Positions 11,400-27,769 of a DNA stretch of 64,000 nucleotides are shown here, in pieces. The position numbers were made by a program, and so were the translations under genes. Origin of the DNA: Ailanthus altissimus (Eukaryota; Streptophyta; Magnoliopsida; Sapindales; Simaroubaceae); assembly GCA_946807835.1 (NCBI GenBank), contig OX327684.1, positions 34,842,501-34,906,500 of the forward strand. Direction: 5' to 3'. A model generated the notes under the pieces. That model did not search any database. It was not told where the DNA came from and saw nothing but the letters and a program-made list of their open reading frames with translations. Each line of letters begins with the position of its first letter. Positions within the stretch are counted from its first letter, which is position 1.

Positions 11400-13996
11400 C
11401 TATACTTCATCACTGCCACTTTGATTCCCGGTTTTAAGAATGTTGAACTTGCAAAGAGGACAGGTAGCATTGATGTATAACCACTTGTCTATGCAAGCAC
11501 AGTGGAAATGGTGCCGGCAAGGAAGTTCATGCAGTTCAGTTCCATCATCATAGGCAGAAAGGCAGATGCTACATTCCTGAAATATACATGAAATATTTGC
11601 AAGTAAAATATTGCTATGTTTCTTCCTCCAAATTGCTCAAACATCATATGTTAACACCAGAATATGAATCAACCGCACTCTGACATATACAAATATTGGC
11701 ATACAGGAATAAATAAGATAAATGTGGATGTTCAAGGGTAAGAACAGAAGGCTGCCAGAAAAAGGTCCAACAATGACAGTTACTGGTACCAATAATCACA
11801 CCAATTGTGCTCACATGCAGTTGAATCTTGGACTTAAGACCATGTATGGTGGTGTTTAAGGAGCCAAGCTCCTGGCATAGAGCCACTGGCAAATATCATA
11901 CGCTTCACTACAATCATGAAACTAAAATACATAACACTAAAAAACTTGTAAAAGCCTAAAATCAACATATTAAGATACTTACAGCATCATCCTTGGAAAG
12001 AACATGTTCCATGGGCATATTAGAGTCACATTCAATCATTATCCCCCCGAATGATTCTTGAATCTCACCATTCACCTTCTCAAAATCACCTATCCTGCTG
12101 AATCTGTATTTTGGCAATTGATCAATCTCTTCTTCTGTAGCTCCTTCCTGTTTCAAGAACATGGAGTGAATAAACTTTGTATGAGCAAACAAAATGAGAG
12201 GAATCCCAATAGTGAATTAGCAATTCCTACACAGGAACAATGTTTTAAGCCTACACCACACTGAACATTCAGGCGACTAAATGGTTGCATTCAAACTCAG
12301 ACTATCCACTGCTCCAAGAGACAGAACCAATATCTCCAAAAATGGATTCCCAACCATGAGTTATTTCCAAGTAATCAATTTAACCATATTCAAAAGAAGC
12401 AATCTTGTTAGTGTTATTTATTTCTATGAATAAAATAAAAAATAAATAACAGCTAATTAGATTCTATAACCATTCACATGTAACTCACTCTTTGAATTAG
12501 TTAAGGTCTTGACTACTTCAAACTGACCACAGTATGCAAGCACCTTCCCTCAATGATGCTGTGAAATTGTTTATGATTATGTACAGGCATGGATTTGGAG
12601 CTGGATTGCTCATTATCTCATTAAACACATGATGATTATTGCAAAAAACACACAGTTTAGTGACTTGACCAGAAAAAGAATTTACATAACTTTATCTAAA
12701 TTCTTATTAGAGAACTACTTAATTGTATAATTATCATTATTGCTTTACAGTTTGTTCATTTAATATCTTTCCATAATGATTCAGTAACATGTTAGTCACT
12801 AAGCTTTGCAAAAATCCAATCCTATTGCATATGGCATATATTTCATCAAATTACAATAACTAAACAAACTGTATCAGTCACCTTAGATATTGAACTATTT
12901 TCTCTTTTTCCTGACCATATATTAAAGAGACAGAGAAATCAAAACACCAATCCACTCAAAGGGGACAAAAGAAACTTTGAAACTATCACATCACCGCAAA
13001 TCTTATAGATCTTCACAATACATTACCCGCTCTGTCAATGCATAGAGTATTCCAAGAATACAAGGAAGACAGCAACAAACAGCAATACCAATGAGACATG
13101 CCACAGTAACACAGATCATAACAAAGACCACATCGAATGCAAGGAATGTCACACAAAGCCTGCAAAACGAACCAATCTAACCTATCAGCAAAGAAAACGA
13201 ATATGTGGAAGAACAAATAAGAGTAAAAAAAGCTAATTATAAATAATACAATTTACCAATAAAGTTGAGGTGAGTAGTGTGTCAAACTTTCACCACTAGC
13301 AGTTATCCAGTAGAACCCAACAATCCACCACAAAAATGAAAACATCGTATTTGCTGACTCCAAATTCTTTGCTGCACTACTGCACACATACAATTTTTTT
13401 TTTTAAAAAAAAAAGCCTGAAAACGCCAAAAAACAATAAAATTGTGAGCTCTACCTGTTTTCATTTTCAGTTTGAAGCAGTTCTTGCCCATAATCTTCAG
13501 AATCACCACCGTCGCTACCAGACCCAGAAACCGAATCACCATAAACAACTTCGCCCCCTTGACGTCCTCTTTTCCTGAACCCCAAAAATACACAGAAAAT
13601 GTGAAACAAACACTGTAAAGCGTACCCAACAATCCAAAGCCTCAGAGGCACCTCAGGCTTTTCTTTGATACTAAGAAACAACACCGCAACAGCAACAATT
13701 ACAAACCCCAAATTCCACATAATGTCGAGCACTATAATGGGCCTGGAGTAGGCCCAGTCACTTTGACGCTCTTCCAACTGCTCCGCCGCCGTTTCTCTCA
13801 CTCGCACTGACGGCTCCCGAAGCATCATGCGCCTCCCGCTAGCGCGTCTGAGCAGGCGAGCCGCGGAACCCCGTAACTGAGGTGGCGGGCGGCGGAGGAG
13901 ACGGCGGCTCCGGTTGAGGTGATTGGGGATCGAGTGGGTTAAGAGTGGCGACCTGTCCACGGCGTCTGGTGGCGGGTTTGGGGTGCTCATTTGCAT
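11400..13996 (-). CDS. Membrane RING-H2 E3 ubiquitin ligase (At1g12760/At4g11680/At3g61180 family)
   Basis: Five coding exons: 13996-13455, 13379-13257, 13159-13027, 12147-11983, 11576-11400. Together they give 1140 nt and 379 aa; starting at the second Met (13990) gives 377 aa and fits the family's MS-type start. The N-terminus is proline- and arginine-rich. Hydrophobic segments follow around '[13 protein letters not shown]', '[18 protein letters not shown]', '[12 protein letters not shown]' and a long one ending '[16 protein letters not shown]', so the protein is membrane-embedded. The C-terminal RING-H2 has Cys323, Cys326, Cys341, His343, His346, Cys349, Cys360 and Cys363, all present. Family members transfer ubiquitin from an E2; substrates here are unknown. 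All introns are GT-AG. It is head-to-head with the PPR gene, sharing a 688-bp spacer. Product class is secure; the exact orthologue is inferred from gene order. Confidence 0.88.
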
Positions 13997-14684
13997 TCAA
14001 CGATCGAAACTCAAATAAATCGAAAAAAAAAATTCAACAATTGGTGATTTGGGTTTGGGGGTTTGAATTTCGACGGGTTTAATTTTCGGAAATTTTGAAT
14101 TTTGATAGGGGCGTTCGAAGATGATGATTGATGAAGATGATTTTAATATTAATTTAAAGCAAAAGCGGGTAGGTTCCGTCCATTTATGATTCCCGGGACA
14201 AATTTGAAAGGGATTTTCACCTACGCCTTGCTGTTTACAAATAAGTCGTACTCGCGGCTGTCTTAAATCTTAATGCTTAAGATAAACGACACCGTGTGAA
14301 TGGTGGACTAAGAATCATAAAGGGAAGTCACGACGTCGTTTGGAAGGGAACGCCAACGTGTCAGCGAGTATATATTTTAGGTACGAGAGCAAGTAAGAAA
14401 GTGGAGAGTAGAGTAAACAAGGAGTTTGTTGTGGGCGAAAATTCCAAAAATGATTTGAATTTTCGAAAGCAAAAGCATCAACAGAAAACGTACGGTACCG
14501 GGTAGTGATGGGATAAAATGCTGAAACATGAACACGTGTCTTTCAGATGGGGACAACCAACTGAATGCCCTAAAATAAAGTTCCCGCCAACTGGCCTTTG
14601 ACTTCAGTGAACTCTGGGGCCCCACATATTTGTCTGATATTATCCGCGAGGTTTTGCAAAAACCGCGGAAAAGGAGGAGCGCTT
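13997..14684. promoter_or_regulatory. Bidirectional promoter region with ACGT-core motifs
   Basis: 688 bp separate the start codons of the RING gene (minus) and the PPR gene (plus), so both promoters and 5' leaders must lie here. ACGT-core elements cluster: a perfect palindrome ACGACGTCGT (14330-14339), ACGTGTC (14356-14362) and CACGTGTC (14533-14540, about 145 bp upstream of the PPR ATG). ACGTGTC is the core of ABA-responsive/bZIP sites in plants. The motifs are seen; function is inference. No convincing TATA box was found for either gene. Confidence 0.45.
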
Positions 14685-17111
14685 ATGTTCAAGTTGAATT
14701 TCAAATTTCTTAATTTTTCTGTGAAGCTTCAAAGAAAGCACGTAGATCTGGCTTGCTGTGGTCACAATGTTTTGAATTCTTATTATAGATTTGATTTGAG
14801 TCATGTTCCTGCCCATTTGTCCAGATCGGGCGAAATCAATGGAGCGCGCCATTCGTTTGACAAAATGTCTGATAGAGACGACTTTGCATTTAACACTTTG
14901 ATAGCTGCTTATGCCGATTCAGGGAAATTAAGTGAAGCTAGAAAACTATTCAGTGAAACCCGGTTGAGGAATTTTATGACTTGGACTTCACTTATTTCTG
15001 GGTACTGTAAATTCGGATATGATATTGAAACATTTGAGTTGTTTTGGCAAATGCAGCTTGAAGGATTTAGACCCAGCCAGTATACACTGGGTAATGTTCT
15101 TAGGTTGTGTTCTTCAAATGGATTGCTTCAAAAAGGACAGCAAATTCATGGGTATTCCATAAAGACCTTTTTTGACTCTTATGTTTTTGTTGTCACTGGT
15201 CTTGTTGATATGTATGCCAAGTGCAAGTGCATTTTTAAAGCCGAGTATCTATTTAGAATGATACCTGATGAGAAAACCCATGTGACCTGGACTGTGATGA
15301 TCACAGGGTATTCACAAAATGGCTACGAGTTTAAAGCAATGGAGTGTTTCCGGGACATGAGAGCTGAAGGAGTTATGTCTAATCAATATACTTTCCCAAG
15401 TATATTGACAGCTTGTGCGGCTATTTCAGCATGTGATTTTGGGGCTCAAGTGCATGGTTGTATAGTTAGGGGTGGTTTTGATGCTAACGTTTTTGTTCAA
15501 ACTGCATTGATTGACATGTATGCAAAATGCAGGGATTTGAGTAGTGCCTGGAGGTTCTTAGAGAATATGAAGATTGATAATTTGGTTTCTTGGAACTCCA
15601 TGATAGTGGGGTGTGTGAGGCAGGGATTCCAAGAGGAAGCTTTGTCTTTGTTCACAAAAATGCATGCAAGAGACATGAAGATTGATGATTTCACATACCC
15701 TTCTGTTTTAAATTGTTTTGCTTCCAATATGGATATGAAGAATGCAAAGTCTGTTCACTGTTTGATTGTAAAAACTGGTTTTGAGGGTTACCAGACTGTG
15801 AACAATGCTCTTGTTGACATGTATGCTAAACAGCGGAGCTTAGATTGTGCTTTGATGGTGTTTAACCATATGCAAGATAAGGATGTGATCTCATGGACCT
15901 CCTTAGTCACAGGATATGCACACCATGGATCTTATGAAGAAGCTCTCAAATATTTTTGTGACATGAGAATTGCAGGCATTTGTCCTGATCAAGTTGTTGT
16001 TGCCAGCATTCTGAGTGCCTGTGCAGAACTATCAGTTTTGGAATTGGGGCGACAAGTTCATGCAACCTTCCTTAAATCTGGCCTTGGATCATCCTTATCC
16101 ATTGGCAATTCTCTCGTAATGATGTATGCTAAGTGTGGGTGTATAGAAGATGCCAATTGTGTGTTTGACTCTATGCAAACCCGGGATGTTATTACTTGGA
16201 CAGCTTTAATAGTTGGTTATGCACAAAATGGTAAAGGAAAAGATTCCTTACAGTTTTATGATCAGATGCTTGCTACTGGCACAAAGCCAGACTTTATTAC
16301 GTTTATTGGCTTACTATTTGCTTGCAGCCATGCTGGTCTTGTGGAAAAAGCTCGCTTCTATTTTGAATCAATGGATAAGATTTACGGAATTCAACCAGGT
16401 CCAGACCACTATGCCTGTATGATTGACCTCTTGGGGCGCTCTGGAAAACTTGTTGAAGCCAAGGAATTACTAGATCAGATGGTTGTGGAACCAGATGCAA
16501 CTGTATGGAAGGCACTTCTATCCGCATGTCGGGTACATGGGAACTTGGAATTGGGGGAAAAAGCAGCAAAGAACCTCTTTAAATTGGAACCTATGAATGC
16601 TATGCCCTATGTTCTGTTATCTAATATGTATTCTGCTGCCGGTAAATGGCAAGATGCTGCAAGAGTTCGAAAATTAATGAAATCAATGGGGATCAGTAAG
16701 GAACCTGGCTGTAGTTGGATTGAGATAAACAGCCAAGTGCATATATTTATATCTGAAGATAGAGGGCATCCAATGACAAATGATATATATCACAAGGTTG
16801 ATGAAGTGATGCTACTGATCAAGGAAGCTGGTTATGTGCCAGACATGAATTTTGCACTTCATGACATTGATGAAGAGGGTAAGGAGCATGGTCTGGCTTA
16901 TCATAGTGAAAAGTTGGCAGTTGCTTTTGGACTTCTCACTCTGCCACAAGGAGCACCTATACGAATTTTTAAGAATCTCCGGGTTTGTGGTGATTGCCAC
17001 ACTGCTATGAAATACATTTCAGGAGTTTATCGTCGGCACATCATCTTGAGGGATTCAAACCGTTTTCATCACTTTGGAGAAGGAAAATGTTCATGTGGAG
17101 ATTACTGGTAG
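14685..17111 (+). CDS. PLS-class pentatricopeptide repeat protein with E and DYW domains
   Basis: A single uninterrupted exon. The frame is open from 14598, but Met at 14685 gives 808 aa and an N-terminus (MFKLNFKFLNFSVKLQRK) that is basic, hydroxylated and free of acids, like an organelle-targeting presequence; the upstream 29 residues look like leader. About 15 PPR motifs follow, with repeated signatures such as 'VDMYAKC', 'WTSLISGY' and 'ALIDMYAKC'. Then come the E/E+ region and a complete DYW domain: HSEKLAVAFG (catalytic HxE), CGDCH (zinc ligands) and the C-terminal CSCGDYW. DYW proteins deaminate specific cytidines in chloroplast or mitochondrial RNA. The C-terminal part resembles Arabidopsis At3g61170 as I recall it, consistent with gene order. 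The target RNA site is unknown. Confidence 0.9.
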   Translation: MFKLNFKFLNFSVKLQRKHVDLACCGHNVLNSYYRFDLSHVPAHLSRSGEINGARHSFDKMSDRDDFAFNTLIAAYADSGKLSEARKLFSETRLRNFMTWTSLISGYCKFGYDIETFELFWQMQLEGFRPSQYTLGNVLRLCSSNGLLQKGQQIHGYSIKTFFDSYVFVVTGLVDMYAKCKCIFKAEYLFRMIPDEKTHVTWTVMITGYSQNGYEFKAMECFRDMRAEGVMSNQYTFPSILTACAAISACDFGAQVHGCIVRGGFDANVFVQTALIDMYAKCRDLSSAWRFLENMKIDNLVSWNSMIVGCVRQGFQEEALSLFTKMHARDMKIDDFTYPSVLNCFASNMDMKNAKSVHCLIVKTGFEGYQTVNNALVDMYAKQRSLDCALMVFNHMQDKDVISWTSLVTGYAHHGSYEEALKYFCDMRIAGICPDQVVVASILSACAELSVLELGRQVHATFLKSGLGSSLSIGNSLVMMYAKCGCIEDANCVFDSMQTRDVITWTALIVGYAQNGKGKDSLQFYDQMLATGTKPDFITFIGLLFACSHAGLVEKARFYFESMDKIYGIQPGPDHYACMIDLLGRSGKLVEAKELLDQMVVEPDATVWKALLSACRVHGNLELGEKAAKNLFKLEPMNAMPYVLLSNMYSAAGKWQDAARVRKLMKSMGISKEPGCSWIEINSQVHIFISEDRGHPMTNDIYHKVDEVMLLIKEAGYVPDMNFALHDIDEEGKEHGLAYHSEKLAVAFGLLTLPQGAPIRIFKNLRVCGDCHTAMKYISGVYRRHIILRDSNRFHHFGEGKCSCGDYW

Positions 17112-18264
17112 AAAGTCCGTCTTTTGAACACTTTCTCTGCTCAAGGGACGGAAAATCAAATGAGCTCGTGCTTGAGACTCGATGGCTTTCTCGAAGTTTT
17201 TCCTGATTCAGCGGCATTATTGTCAAGGTCCTGCAACTTTTTTCAAGTTAACAAGCACACAAGTCTCCTTTTCATTTGTTTTAGCCCGTTGGGACAACAG
17301 TTTTACCCATCACCACTGCTAGTATGAGCAGGATATGCGGGGAAGAAACCCCTTAAAAATGGAAGACTCGATTCGATTGCTGGAAACTACATGAACAAAT
17401 AAATAGGGTGCAATCCTGCAAAGATAAACTGAATATCCAATTGTATGCGTTTCACACAATATCTTGAAATCTTAGCATATGCCACACCCTCTCCAATCCT
17501 GTTCAGGTTAAGAGTTGAGAAAGCTGTCAACCCCCTACTTCCAATCGCGCTGGGGCTTTGTGCATATGCTTTCCACGAGTATCTGTAAGATTAATATTGT
17601 GGGTGTGGGACGTGATCGTATCAAATCATAATTACCTACCAAATTAGTTCAATAAGAGTGAGAACATAGGGTAGTACAATTTTTCTTGGGTTCGTTGGTG
17701 TTTTCATTATATTGCTCTTTCAGAAAATGAGACAAGTGCAGGTCAAACCAAAACAGAAAACATGTTTTTATTTCAAGTTCTTGGACTAAGCAGTACAAAG
17801 GGTGAAAGTGGAAAAATCAAAATGAAGCAGAAAGATGTTGGGAGTACAGACGAATTTTCTCCAAAATTTGAATTTTGGGTAACAAAAGCAAGCAGAAAAG
17901 TTACACAACCGAGGAAACCATCCTAATTCATCTACTCGATACAGTTCAGTTAGTTTCCAAAAGGAACGCCCATAAACTATATATGACAACTTATTTTGTA
18001 AAAACAGCTTTCATAATTGAGGCATACAACACCTTACACTGTTACCTAATAAAATGTAAAACTTTCTTCCCAAAGAAATCCCATACTCCATCCACCTCAC
18101 AATCACCATCAGCACATTTGTCATAAAAAATCTTTGAGCAGCCTCCCATCCACAAAGCAACTAATCAATGAACAAAAGAATATGATTGCCCTGCCGGGCA
18201 TGATGGCTCGTGGCACAACTAAGCTTCCAAAAACTGATAAATATCGCCTACAGACGTGAACATC
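17112..18264. other. Convergent 3' region between PPR and kinase genes
   Basis: 1.15 kb between the stop of the plus-strand PPR gene and the stop of the minus-strand kinase gene; it should hold both 3' UTRs. No further exon was recognised. Short open frames (17124-17327, 17786-17989, 17875-18126) have no family resemblance. AATAAA-like signals occur near 17398 (plus strand). Confidence 0.5.
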
Positions 18265-22819
<4,555 letters not shown>

Positions 22820-23160
22820 GGTTTCTGAAACGAAACCCTAACTTCTTCACCTCAAAAAGAAAAAAAAAAAATCAAACACCAGAAAGGAGATTGCTTCGCA
22901 AGAAGAGAGAGAAATCGAGGTATTGTCTCTCTCTTCCTCGGTGTTCAAAAAAACAAAATAAAAGAGAAAATGTACACTCAATCAATAAATCCCTCACCTC
23001 GCCTCTCTCTCTCCCTCCCCTTAATTGTCTCTCGCTCGCGCAAAATCTTTTTCCCTCTTTCTCTCTAAATCCTCCAGGTGTCCTTTTGATTTGATTTTCC
23101 GTGGTCAAAGCTCGATCAAAGCCAATCATTCCAGCCTCATTTTTTTGTACTTCAGTCAAA
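22820..23160 (-). promoter_or_regulatory. 5' leader/proximal promoter of the Shaggy kinase gene
   Basis: Immediately upstream of the kinase ATG (22819, minus strand). On the gene strand it is GA-rich (GAGAGA-type stretches at 22900-22930 and 22995-23060), typical of plant 5' leaders and GAGA-type promoter sequence. Open frames here (22872-23159 minus, 22891-23094 plus) are low-complexity products of these stretches. The transcription start is not identifiable. Confidence 0.4.
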
Positions 23161-23439
23161 CGAGGATTCTTGACCGTTAATCGGTAATTATGAGTGATCG
23201 AACGGGCAGTGTTTGATTTTTATTTAGTAGTTTGGATGAGTTCGTTAACGCGATATTCCGAAACTAGCCTCGGGTTTGTTATGTATTAACGGAAAGTAGG
23301 ATTTCAGAGTTGAGACAGATTTTATGCGAAACTGCGAACGGAATATTCTTCGATGATTTGACTATTCATTGACTGTTAAAGTTAAATTATGCTAATTGCT
23401 TTTGCTGTTCTTTTAGAGAGAGATTAGCGGTGGTATTTA

Positions 23440-23815
23440 GAGGTAGGTAAAAACTGAATCGAATTTTTTTTTTAGTCAGTTCTTAATTTTTTAGTTCAAA
23501 AAATTATAAAATCGGTTTGATTTTTACTTTGATTTTCTGAATTGAGAACAAAAATTAACTTTAAAAAAAAAAATTAAAACTAAATTAAATCAAACTAAAA
23601 ATAAATTTAAATTAAATTCATTTGAATTAAATCGAATTAATTCAATTCGATTCATTATTTTTTAGTTCGATTTTTAATTTTATTTATTATTTTTTTAGTT
23701 TAATTTTTAATTTTTAATTTTATTTTTTAAAATTTGATTAACTCAGTTTAATTTTTTATTCATATCAAAAATTAAATCAAATTGAATTTATCCACTCCTA
23801 ATGATAACTCAATAA
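23440..23815. mobile_element. Candidate hAT-type MITE
   Basis: The left end 'TTTAGAGGTAGGTAAAAACT' (about 23440-23459) and the reverse complement of the right end 'CATTAGGAGTGGATAAATTC' (about 23780-23803) are imperfect terminal inverted repeats. They match the style of plant hAT MITEs with internal 'aatcgaatt' and 'ttcgattc' repeats. The interior is AT-rich with several inverted aaatcgaat/attcgattt motifs. No clean 8-bp target duplication was found. It sits about 0.6 kb upstream of the kinase start codon. Confidence 0.45.
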
Positions 23816-24794
23816 AATAAAACAAATTAAATTCGCATTCCATAATCAACTCAATCCTGCCCACGTTATTAATATTCTTTATTCGTGGATTTATAAATTC
23901 ATTTATGGACCTTTTTCACAAAAATGTGTTTTAACATCTATTATAAATTTAATTTTCTTCTCGATTTTTTAAAACAATTAATTCTTACAAAAATATTTAA
24001 TAGTAGAAAAACTTTAAATCTTCAAACGTCAACAGAGTTAGCTAAATAATGAAAACAATAGATAAATAATAAGAAACTCAATAAAAATAAACTTCTTAAT
24101 CTAAATACAATTCAGCGAATTTTCATTAATCCATCGTTGAATTGAATACGAAAATATTAAAATTTTATTATATATTTTTTATGTTTTCCAAAGAATAGAG
24201 TAGTTGATGGTTAAAGTATCAAAGTCAAAAGACTACTTTTGTATATAAATAATAATTTTATTTATAAATTCAAATATTAATATATTTTTTAGCCAATGCA
24301 GTAACCAATTCACTTAATAATACCTTTCAAACGAAACTATCGTTAATGATAGTAAGGTATTAGCTCTTTTGTCCGACAGTGAGTATGTTCACATTTTAGT
24401 TACTAGGGTTTAGATTTAATACTACTTATTAAGGAACTCAATAATCATTTATCGAATGAACTTTTTCGTTCAACAGTAGTCCATCCACATTCTGATTATC
24501 AGGATTCAGTTTTGATACAAACTTCCATTGGCGAGAGAACAAAACTGACCCTTTGATGCAATAGTGGCTCCATCTATATATATGGCTGTTATGATTTAAC
24601 TATAATACCCATTGTTTGGGATGCCTTGAGCTTATAAAAAAAAAAATTAGAATTTAAGTGTCTAATTAAAAAGACTAAACTTATAAGTGGAGGGACCATT
24701 ATATTTCCGAATCTAAGTATCAATTTATTTTTTAATCAAGACAATCAACTATATATACAATAATTGATATAGTGGACTATATAGCTTACATTTG

Positions 24795-25130
24795 GGTGAG
24801 CAACACTACCACATTCCTTGTTTAATAAATTCACAAATTTTTATAACTTTTACACAATTTACAATATATTATAAAATATTATCACATATTTAGGAGTTCA
24901 TCATGTGATGAATCACGTAGTCTGTTAGATCAAATATATATATATATAATATATAGTAAGTCACGTAACTCACCATACGGTGAGCAACACTATTATATGT
25001 TACTATATAATAAATTCATAATTTTTTATAATTTTTATATTATTTATAATGTACTACAAAATACTATCACATATCAAAAAATTCACCATATGATATTTTT
25101 ATAGCAATTAAATTAATTATCTCTCTATCT
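24795..25130 (+). repeat. Degenerate tandem pair, period about 184 bp
   Basis: Two units start at 24795 and 24979 with GGTGAGCAACACTA and share 'aataaattca', 'tttataattttta'-like and 'atactatcacatat'-like blocks. Divergence is clearly above 15 percent and there are small indels. It is an old local duplication or part of an unrecognised repeat. Confidence 0.6.
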
Positions 25131-27738
25131 ATATATATAATAAACTATGCAACCTATTAAATGAATTATATATATATACACACACGTGTATATATATAGT
25201 CAAAGTTGTTTTAATGAATGGCAAAATCCAAAAAAAAAAAAAAGGGTTGGGTCCGAAATCTAATTATGGGAACAACCCAATGGGCCGAGTTGGGGAAGAA
25301 AATGAAAAAGAGATTTCTGGTTAGGGTAATAAACTTATAAAATTTAACAGAAATTTATGACATTTTAAATGCAGGGGTGGTGTTTGAATCAGTACTCTAT
25401 AGTTCAGATGGATCCATCAAAGGTTTAATACTATGGGAAGCATGCACGTGAAGTTGTAGTACAGAGAAAGGGAGGGAATTACTATTTTTGCACCCATCAA
25501 ATGAATTTTAGAAAGTATTTCAGAGCCCACACCCAACTGTCTAGTATTATTGTCCTTGCCAACTCTTTCCTTTACTTTAGTGGTCACAAAGGTGCCGTGG
25601 CTACTTGAATTTGAATAAAATGTGGGGATTGATTATTTAAGAGTGTTTAATTTCCCACGAAAATTTTAAAATAATAATAATAATAAAAACTTTTAAGGAA
25701 AGAGGCGTGGCCTTGAATTTTCAAATCTGGCCGATGGTATTGAGAAGTCATTTCATTTCAATATTCGACATTGCTGTGAGTAGAATTTAATTTGAATGCA
25801 TAAAACTCCAAAGCTATTTCTGATAATCGTGTATATAAACAAGGTTTCTAATTAAATGCTACTTAATTTTTTTTAACCTAAATTCAATTGCACCAACTTC
25901 CAAATATTTGTTTATTTCCTGTTAGTTTGTTTATTTCCTGTAATATTGTACACGTGTTTTCTTGATGATAAAGTAAATGGAGTGATACAAGTAATGGCAC
26001 GTAAACGAGGAAGACTTGTGGTTATTTTGTTTGAATGAATGGCCCAAAATGGTCAAAAGAGAGTATCCCTATTCTCAAGCTTCCATCCATGAATAAAAAA
26101 TAGCCACGCTAATATTTACAACAGACTGCTATTTGAAATTAAAAAAAAGGGCAAACTCTTGGGCATGTTTGTGTCGTAACTCTTACGTCTACGCAGCATC
26201 AAAAGGAGACGTCACTTCTGCTTTCTTCCAATTTAATTGATTATGAGTTCGCTTGAGCTTTTGTTTATGAATGGAGAAAAGCTGTTGAAAATCAAGTATA
26301 AATTAATTGTACTATGTTCATATGTATATAAATATTCTGTCGCTGGTGCTTTCGCATTTTGCGCAAAAAAAAAGAAGAAAATTATGGCTCTTTATATCCA
26401 AGGGAGAAGGAGATTTTGGGTTTGCTTTTGACAGAACGGAATGGCCCTACTAATTTATTGCACCGAATTGCTGCGAGCAATGTTGCTGGTTTAATTGTAT
26501 CCTCTTAATGTTTTACCCGTCAAACTCATATCACTCGTTTTCTCTTATACATTCAAAGCTTAAAGTGTCTTTTTATACTTAAAAATATATCATTTTCGGT
26601 GCAATCAACGCATTAAATGGCTTGTATAGTTTTATATTTTATTATATATATATAGACTTGTCAACTATTTATCTCCTTTATCTTGCTGACCTTTAAATGA
26701 GATTTCGTTATCGAAGTATGGCTTCTTTTTACGATGATGACTATTCAGTCTTCATTTCATAGCTGGACCTTCAACAGGGACTTGTCATAGAGAAAAACCC
26801 CATCTTTGGGAATTATAAACATATACAGGAACTTTAATAAATATATGTATATATACATACATATTAAATTCAGTGGGCTGTGCATTGAGCTCGTATATTT
26901 ACGAATTAGGCTGAAAGTATACAAATAACTCATTTTTTCTTTTTCTTTTTTGCTTGATAAAGTGGCATTCGATTTTTTGTAATCATTAATAAATGTAATA
27001 TAATTGAATAAACTTGATAATATTACATTTTAAGATTGTTGATATAAAATAAGATAGATTATTAGGATTCTATATAAAGTAATTCAACTATAAAATGCCT
27101 AATAAATTTAATTATTTTAAAAAAAAAACCATACAACTCCATTACAGTAGACCATCACAATAACAGCATTCAAATTTTGAACTTTGATATTAAATGAGAT
27201 TTTTTACTTAAAGAAATGATATGGAAATTTGAGATTTCGATAGTAACTCTACCCGTGCTTATTTCTAAATTATGTTTATTTATGATCATGAATCACGATT
27301 GCGCTTGTGTTATTTATGGGATTAGTTTTAATAATATTCCTTTATTATTGCTATAAACATTATGGTGAAGAGGGTCGATTGGGTCTTAATATTATATTAA
27401 TTGAGCATTAAGGATATTCGTGGCTGTTATGTCAACCTTGCCGGTCAAAATTTGCGGTATAAAAATCAGAGAGAGGTGTTTACATTTACATGAAAACGAC
27501 GACGAAGATGCGCATCTTATCAGGGAAAAAAATATTTGTTTATATTTATTCCCATGCAAGAATCTGGGCAGCTTTGCTCTGGTCCACTGGATTAGTTAAT
27601 TAGGGGAAGTTCTTATTCGTAATTACGTCGAATTGACGAGTCTAAGTTGGTTGTTGGTTACAGCCTTACAGCAACGCGTCAATTGTTTAATTTATCCGCT
27701 TCCTCACGTGGTAACGCAAAATTAATCATCACGGTAAA

Positions 27739-27769
27739 ATCGCACAGTAAAATAGTTTTACTGTGCGAT
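27739..27769. repeat. Perfect 14-bp inverted repeat with 3-nt loop
   Basis: ATCGCACAGTAAAA (27739-27752) is followed by TAG and then by its exact reverse complement (27756-27769). Flanking bases (atcatcac and gtcatgat) continue a weak symmetry. No adjacent gene is close enough to assign it as a terminator. It is a clear cruciform/hairpin-capable site of unknown role. Confidence 0.85.

Noticed and set aside
14598..14684. Earlier Met codon extending the PPR protein by 29 residues
   Set aside because: The extension lacks conservation-like features and is followed by a better presequence starting at Met 14685; kept only as an alternative start.
24795..25130. CRISPR-like or satellite array
   Set aside because: Only two diverged units of 184 bp; no regular short repeats and spacers, and the window is clearly plant nuclear DNA.
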